Source of the DNA: Herbaspirillum sp. ST 5-3
GTDB lineage: Bacteria; Pseudomonadota; Gammaproteobacteria; Burkholderiales; Burkholderiaceae_D
NCBI RefSeq assembly: GCF_004804275.1
Contig: NZ_STGI01000009.1
Location: 124,001-188,000, forward strand
Length of the DNA: 64,000 nt
Direction: 5' to 3'
The translations under genes were made by a program, and so were the position numbers. Below are positions 60,185-64,000 of this stretch, one piece after another. A model generated the notes under the pieces. It had not been told where the DNA came from. It saw nothing but the letters and a program-made list of their open reading frames with translations, and made no database searches. Every line of letters starts with the position of its first letter. Within the stretch, counting starts at the first letter, position 1.

Positions 60185-60210
60185 CCCCCCGGTGTCATGC
60201 CGGGGGTTTT
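60185..60210 (+). terminator. Terminator or attenuator after the first secreted-protein gene
   Basis: CCCCCGG (60186-60192) and CCGGGGG (60200-60206) flank a seven-base centre and are followed by four T. Partial termination here would make the first gene product more abundant than the three that follow. Confidence 0.75.
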
Positions 60211-60324
60211 CCAGCAGCGCTTTTCATCGATCCCGATGGTTGGCTAACGGATCGGTGAAGAGCGCGCTCCCGGCAAATCGCCTGGCGGCACTGCTCCGCC
60301 GGACACACCGACTGCTTCGCAATC

Positions 60325-61110
60325 ATGAGCGTGAAACGATTTCCTCTTGTCTTGATGAGCGCAGCGCTCTCCACGCTGCTTTGCGCGGGTACCGCATCGG
60401 CGCAACTGCGCGCCATGTCCGAGCAAGAGATGTCGTCGACCCACGCCCAGGGATTATTGGTACTGAACAACAGCAGCTTCGACGGATTCGATTTCACCCG
60501 CATCGCACTGGGCGCGGACGTCACGCTGAACGCCAATTTCCGCAACATCCGCCTCGGCGAGTATAACTACGCAGCACGCAACGGCACGGGTGCCGACATC
60601 GACATGCCGCTGCTGCAGTTCGGCCGCAGCGACGGCACCTACGATCAGCGCCTGGTGCAGATCACCAATCCTTACCTTGAATTCATCTATCGCAATGTCG
60701 CGAATGCCGCCCAACGCGAGGTCGTCGGCATTCGCTTCGGTTTCGACGGCATCAAGGGCGACGTCGGCCTGACACTGAATACACTGAGCGGTTCGATGCT
60801 CGTTGACGGCGGCGCCGCCGGCATGCTGGACTCCAGCACCGCACCGGACGGCGGCAAGCGCTGGGACGGTAGTTGCACCGCACCTTGCCTCACGCTGGCG
60901 CAACTGGGCGGCGTTCGGGCCGGCGATGCAAACGGTCCCAGCCGCGACTTCTGGATGGCAGTACTCAAGACGCCCGTGCAATTCCAGCCGCCTGCGGGTC
61001 TCACTGCGCCGCAGGTCGCGCAAGCAGGCTTCTGGATGAACTGGCGCGACCGCCTCGCCGCCATCAATACGACCGGCACGCCGCCTCCCAACCTTCCGTA
61101 TCCCCGTTGA
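60325..61110 (+). CDS. Secreted protein with degenerate motif (Fil-like)
   Basis: A 261-residue protein with a Sec signal peptide (residues 1-26, ASA-QL). The position of the motif reads MSEQEMSSTHAQGLLVL (about 31-47), a weaker version of LSxV(S/T)GxDG. The rest is beta-rich with FTRIALGADVTLNANFRNI, ITNPYLEFIYRN and VVGIRFGFDGIKGDVGLTLNTLSGSML. Two cysteines (SCTAPC) occur near residue 185. No catalytic motif. ATG 60325 has a weak ribosome site (AATC-ATG; GAAGAG lies far upstream). Confidence 0.7.
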   Translation: MSVKRFPLVLMSAALSTLLCAGTASAQLRAMSEQEMSSTHAQGLLVLNNSSFDGFDFTRIALGADVTLNANFRNIRLGEYNYAARNGTGADIDMPLLQFGRSDGTYDQRLVQITNPYLEFIYRNVANAAQREVVGIRFGFDGIKGDVGLTLNTLSGSMLVDGGAAGMLDSSTAPDGGKRWDGSCTAPCLTLAQLGGVRAGDANGPSRDFWMAVLKTPVQFQPPAGLTAPQVAQAGFWMNWRDRLAAINTTGTPPPNLPYPR

Positions 61111-61113
61111 CGC

Positions 61114-62034
61114 ATGCGTGCACTCGACCTGACCGCAATATCGGCCGGCCATGCTGTCGCCATGCTCTGCGGATTGATTTCGCTGTGCGGTGTGCCGGCA
61201 TCGGCGAGCGCCGAGGGACTGCAGCCACTCAACGATGTGGCGCTGTCGTCGGTCACCGGCCGTGACGGGCTGAGTTTCGACCTGTCCAATTTCTCCTTGT
61301 CGGGCGACGCACGGTACACCTATTACGCGCCCTCGCCCTCGACGGCGAGCGCCTATATCGGCAGCCCGTATCTTTCGCGCTCGGACGATACCGCCAGCGA
61401 ATTTGCGGATCCCTACCGGCTGGCGGTGGTAAAAGGCGCGCCCGGCATGGCCGATGTCATCAGCCTTTCCAATCCGCTCAACGCCAATGGCCTGAAGCGA
61501 TGGCAGGCGGCGTTCGACTGGGGAGTCAACGCGGACGGCATTGCCTTCGAAGGCGGCAGCGCCGTGTTCAAGGATGCGGTGTTCTATGGCGGCGGCATGC
61601 AATGGACCACGCCGCAACGCGGCGAAGGAATCGCTTTCGGCCTCGCCCTGCGCGCAGATATCGGCAACATTCTGCTGCGTCCGCGCGGCCGGGACGACAT
61701 CACCCAGACCGAACCCGCAAGCGTTGCCGAACAAATGAATATCCGCGGCGTGAAAATCGGCGCGGTCGACAGTAACGGCAATTTTCTGAATACACCCTGG
61801 CGCATCGCCGACGTGGCGACCCAGCCGGGCATCTTCAATGCGGTAACGGACGCCGGCGGCAATCCGCGCCTGCACGTCGGCATCGACTGGCCTGATGCAA
61901 GTGGCGCTGCATTGGGCGGCCTGCAGATCGACAACGTTTCCTTCCGCAGCGACATCACCGGCAACCTCGATCTCGGATCAAGCCGCATCGGCTCGATACA
62001 GATTCAGTACCTGGACATCAAGGTGAGACCCTGA
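61114..62034 (+). CDS. Secreted protein with LSSVTGRDG motif (Fil-like)
   Basis: A 306-residue protein with a signal peptide (ending about ASASAE, residue 34) and the motif LSSVTGRDG at 44-52, followed by beta sequence (LSFDLSNFSLSGDARYTYYA). Late blocks GLQIDNVSFRSDITGNLDLGSSRIGSIQIQYLDIKVRP look like repeated strands of a beta-helix or sheet. It starts three bases after the preceding stop, so the two are coupled. No cysteine pair in the mature part. Confidence 0.72.
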   Translation: MRALDLTAISAGHAVAMLCGLISLCGVPASASAEGLQPLNDVALSSVTGRDGLSFDLSNFSLSGDARYTYYAPSPSTASAYIGSPYLSRSDDTASEFADPYRLAVVKGAPGMADVISLSNPLNANGLKRWQAAFDWGVNADGIAFEGGSAVFKDAVFYGGGMQWTTPQRGEGIAFGLALRADIGNILLRPRGRDDITQTEPASVAEQMNIRGVKIGAVDSNGNFLNTPWRIADVATQPGIFNAVTDAGGNPRLHVGIDWPDASGAALGGLQIDNVSFRSDITGNLDLGSSRIGSIQIQYLDIKVRP

Positions 62035-62035
62035 C

Positions 62036-62503
62036 ATGCTCAAGACGCTGCTCGCCGCATTCCTCGCCGCCGGCGCAAGCGCCGCATTCGCGCAGGCACC
62101 CGTTCCGCTGGACGACGCCGAACTGTCGCAAGTCAGCGGCGCGGATGGAGTCGGCTTCGCCATTCACCTCTCGCTGAATGATCCGACCGTGCCCGACCCC
62201 GTCACCGACAGCCGCATCTCGATGGGTTTTACGGTCGACGGACAGACCAACTACATGGTCATCAAGAACCTGCGTGGCATTGTCGATATGGGGACGGTCA
62301 CCATCAGCGTGCACAAGCGGACGGACGGCGGCGGTGATTATGTGGCGCTGGGATTGCCGGGATCCGTGAAGTACACCAACTTCGGCTACGAGTCGCTGAG
62401 CGTGCAGACCAACCCGCTGGCGCCCGTCACCGACAGCCTTGGCCGCACCAATCTCAACGGCTCCTTATCGATGACGGGAGAGCTCAGATTCTGGGCGAAC
62501 TGA
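62036..62503 (+). CDS. Secreted protein with LSQVSGADG motif (Fil-like)
   Basis: A 155-residue protein with a signal peptide (residues 1-19, AFA-QA) and the motif LSQVSGADG at 30-38. Beta-type sequence follows (FAIHLSLNDPTVPDPVTDSRISMGFTVDG, LRGIVDMGTVTISVHKRTDGGGDYVALGLPGSVKY) and ends in LSMTGELRFWAN, like the first protein of the set. It starts one base after the preceding stop and ends the plus-strand set. Likely exported with its neighbours. Confidence 0.75.
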   Translation: MLKTLLAAFLAAGASAAFAQAPVPLDDAELSQVSGADGVGFAIHLSLNDPTVPDPVTDSRISMGFTVDGQTNYMVIKNLRGIVDMGTVTISVHKRTDGGGDYVALGLPGSVKYTNFGYESLSVQTNPLAPVTDSLGRTNLNGSLSMTGELRFWAN

Positions 62504-62525
62504 GCAAACGAAGCGAAGACAGGCG

Positions 62526-63095
62526 CTAATCCTTCTCGCGCGCCAGGGAAAGGAATTCGGTTCTGAGACCGAGATTGGTGCGCATCTCGCCGAGCAGCGC
62601 CGAGGTCACGGTTTCCTCGCCGGGGGTCTGGATGCCGCGACTCTCCATGCACATATGACGGCAGCGAATCACGACGCCGACCGACAAGGGCTGCACATGC
62701 GTCATCAAGGCTTCGGCGATCTGGATCGTGAGGCGCTCCTGGACTTGCAGCCGCTTGGAAAAACACTCCACCAGCCGGGTCAGCTTCGAGAGTCCGACGA
62801 TTTTACCGTTCGGCGTGTAACCAACCGTCGCCGTCCCGAAGAACGGCGCCAGATGATGCTCGCAATGGCTGTACACCGGAATGCCACGCACCACGATCAG
62901 TTCATTGTATTGTTCCGCGCCGTCCTCGAACACCTTCAGGATTTCGGCCGGATCCTTGTCATAGCCCGATGTCCAGTCGCGCCATGCCTTGTCAACGCGC
63001 GCCGGCGTGTCGCGCAGTCCTTGCCGGCTCGGGTCTTCGCCCAGGTGACGCAGCAGGCGGCGCCAGTCTTTTTCGGAGAAATTGTTTTCATCCAT
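62526..63095 (-). CDS. folE: GTP cyclohydrolase I
   Basis: A 189-residue protein matching FolE: EKDWRRLLRHLGEDPSRQGLRDTPARVDKAWRDWTSGY, YSHCEHHLAPFFGTATVGYTPNGKIVGLSKLTRLVECFSKRLQVQERLT and VIRCRHMCMESRGIQTPGEETVTSALLG, with the zinc ligands Cys and His in place. It makes dihydroneopterin triphosphate from GTP, the first step to folate. AAGGG precedes ATG 63095. The upstream frame to 63326 has no ribosome site. Confidence 0.93.
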   Translation of the reverse strand: MDENNFSEKDWRRLLRHLGEDPSRQGLRDTPARVDKAWRDWTSGYDKDPAEILKVFEDGAEQYNELIVVRGIPVYSHCEHHLAPFFGTATVGYTPNGKIVGLSKLTRLVECFSKRLQVQERLTIQIAEALMTHVQPLSVGVVIRCRHMCMESRGIQTPGEETVTSALLGEMRTNLGLRTEFLSLAREKD

Positions 63096-63332
63096 TATGT
63101 GATCCCTTCGTTTCTGAAATAGAGTGCGGGTGGCATGCACGTCTTGCAACCAGCCGCTGCGCTCGAATGCTGCGTCCGCGTTGCGTGCAAGATCCGCCCT
63201 GCGCGCCGGCTGCACATTGATCCATGTGCCGTGCGGGCGCTCCATTCGCGGCTGAAAAAGCAGGCATTGCCACTCCTGTTGGGCGCATGATAGCACTCGC
63301 CGCGCCATCCCCCAGCGCAGCGCCATGACGCG

Positions 63333-64000
63333 TCAGGCCTCGTCCGACGGTGCATCCGTGAGCCGCGCCAGCACACCGTTGACGATGCGATCGCAGCGCG
63401 CGCCGTCGAAAGAAAATGCCTCTTCGAAGGCGAAGTCGATCTCGCGCGAGAGCGACTCGCGCAACAGCCCCCTGGCCCGGAAAAAGCGCGTACGCACCGT
63501 CGCTTCCGGAATACCGAGGCAGGCCGAAGTCTCCTCGACGCTCATCTCTTCCAGCGCACGCAGCATGAACACGGTGCGAAACGCCTCCGGCAATTCATCG
63601 ATTTTCTTTTCGAGCAAGCGACGCGCCTCGGCGCGCAGCGCAGCGCGTTCCGGTTGTTCGGGGGTGGCTTCATTCATGTTTGCCTCTGCGGCCTCGCTAT
63701 CCCATTCGATCTCGCCATCGAGGCTGATCACCTGCGCCCTGCGGCTGCGTTTGCGGGAACGCGCAATCGCTTCATTGACCACGATGCGCGTCAGCCATGT
63801 GGACAATTTCGCATCACCGCGAAATTGATTGATGCGTCGATACGCCAGCAGATAGGCGTCCTGCAGCACGTCCTCCGCTTCTGCGTCGTCCTTCAGCACG
63901 CTGCGCGCGGTGCGGTAGAGCACGCGGTTGTAGCGCCGCATCAGAAATTCGAATGCCTGCTGGTCGCCGCCTGCGATCCTGCTTGCGAGTTCGACATCGG
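63333..64000 (-). CDS. ECF-type RNA polymerase sigma factor, 5' end beyond the window
   Basis: A sigma-70 family protein with region 2 (RSVLKDDAEAEDVLQDAYLLAYRRINQFRGDAKLSTWLTRIVVNEAIARSRK) and region 4 (ELPEAFRTVFMLRALEEMSVEETSACLGIPEATVRTRFFRARGLLRESL). The frame stays open to base 64000, and the translated upstream codons (ELASRIAGGDQQAFEFLMRRYN) match the usual ECF start, so the first few residues are outside the window. It is a RpoE-like factor; an anti-sigma factor is expected on the far side of the stop but none is seen before folE. Confidence 0.85.
   Translation of the reverse strand, partial: DVELASRIAGGDQQAFEFLMRRYNRVLYRTARSVLKDDAEAEDVLQDAYLLAYRRINQFRGDAKLSTWLTRIVVNEAIARSRKRSRRAQVISLDGEIEWDSEAAEANMNEATPEQPERAALRAEARRLLEKKIDELPEAFRTVFMLRALEEMSVEETSACLGIPEATVRTRFFRARGLLRESLSREIDFAFEEAFSFDGARCDRIVNGVLARLTDAPSDEA

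Overview
The window is a chromosomal stretch of a GC-rich (about 60-63%) Gram-negative bacterium. A betaproteobacterium of the order Burkholderiales, probably family Oxalobacteraceae (Herbaspirillum/Noviherbaspirillum-like), fits best. The pointers are a large RpoD with a long N-terminal extension, a second IF-1 gene, a BktB-type thiolase, a PHB-depolymerase-type esterase with an RHH regulator, a DUF4148-like repeat protein and many Sec-secreted or lipid-anchored small proteins. This placement is inference. No rRNA, tRNA, CRISPR array, insertion sequence or prophage was recognised.

Layout. 0-6 kb: a 7TM-DISM diguanylate cyclase with an intact GGEEF and I-site, a triplicated secreted repeat protein, an HDOD protein and a UdgX-type uracil-DNA glycosylase. 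6-10 kb: a GT11 fucosyltransferase-like gene followed by two paralogous FemAB/GNAT-type acyltransferases. 10-15 kb: an IF-1 paralogue, a cold-shock gene with a long leader, DUF1488, FRG and HopJ-like genes, an amidohydrolase, then two small AT-richer genes bounded by attC-like sites (a probable two-cassette integron remnant). 15-20 kb: an RHH regulator with iterated operators and an esterase, then a LysR regulator divergent from D(-)-tartrate dehydratase. 19.7-25 kb: a YbhFSR-like HlyD/dual-ATPase/two-permease exporter. 25-31 kb: a second HDOD protein, hypotheticals and a clsB-ybhN-like lipid pair. 31-38 kb: a methyltransferase, a DsbA-family protein, a histidine decarboxylase/ACT operon and rpoD. 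38-50 kb: lipoproteins, a secreted lipase with a Lif-like partner, a stand-alone CHASE protein, a short element with 30-bp inverted ends, bktB, a dienelactone hydrolase, an ATP-grasp protein and an SMP-30 protein. 62.5-64 kb: folE and an ECF sigma gene cut by the window end.

The most unusual region is 50.3-62.5 kb. On the minus strand lie a MalT-type LuxR regulator (its Walker A lysine is replaced by threonine), a C39-family cysteine peptidase, an outer-membrane barrel of the phenol-degradation transporter type, a FadL/OmpP1-like barrel, a DUF2059 protein, an AraC regulator and a small secreted protein. Facing away on the plus strand are four Sec-secreted proteins; three share an LSxV(S/T)GxDG motif just after the signal peptide and one has a degenerate version. 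This looks like a regulated surface or secretion system related to the loci annotated 'putative pilus system Fil' in Acinetobacter, but no biochemical function is known to me.

Start codons were chosen from ribosome-binding sites and family alignments recalled from memory. No database search was possible.
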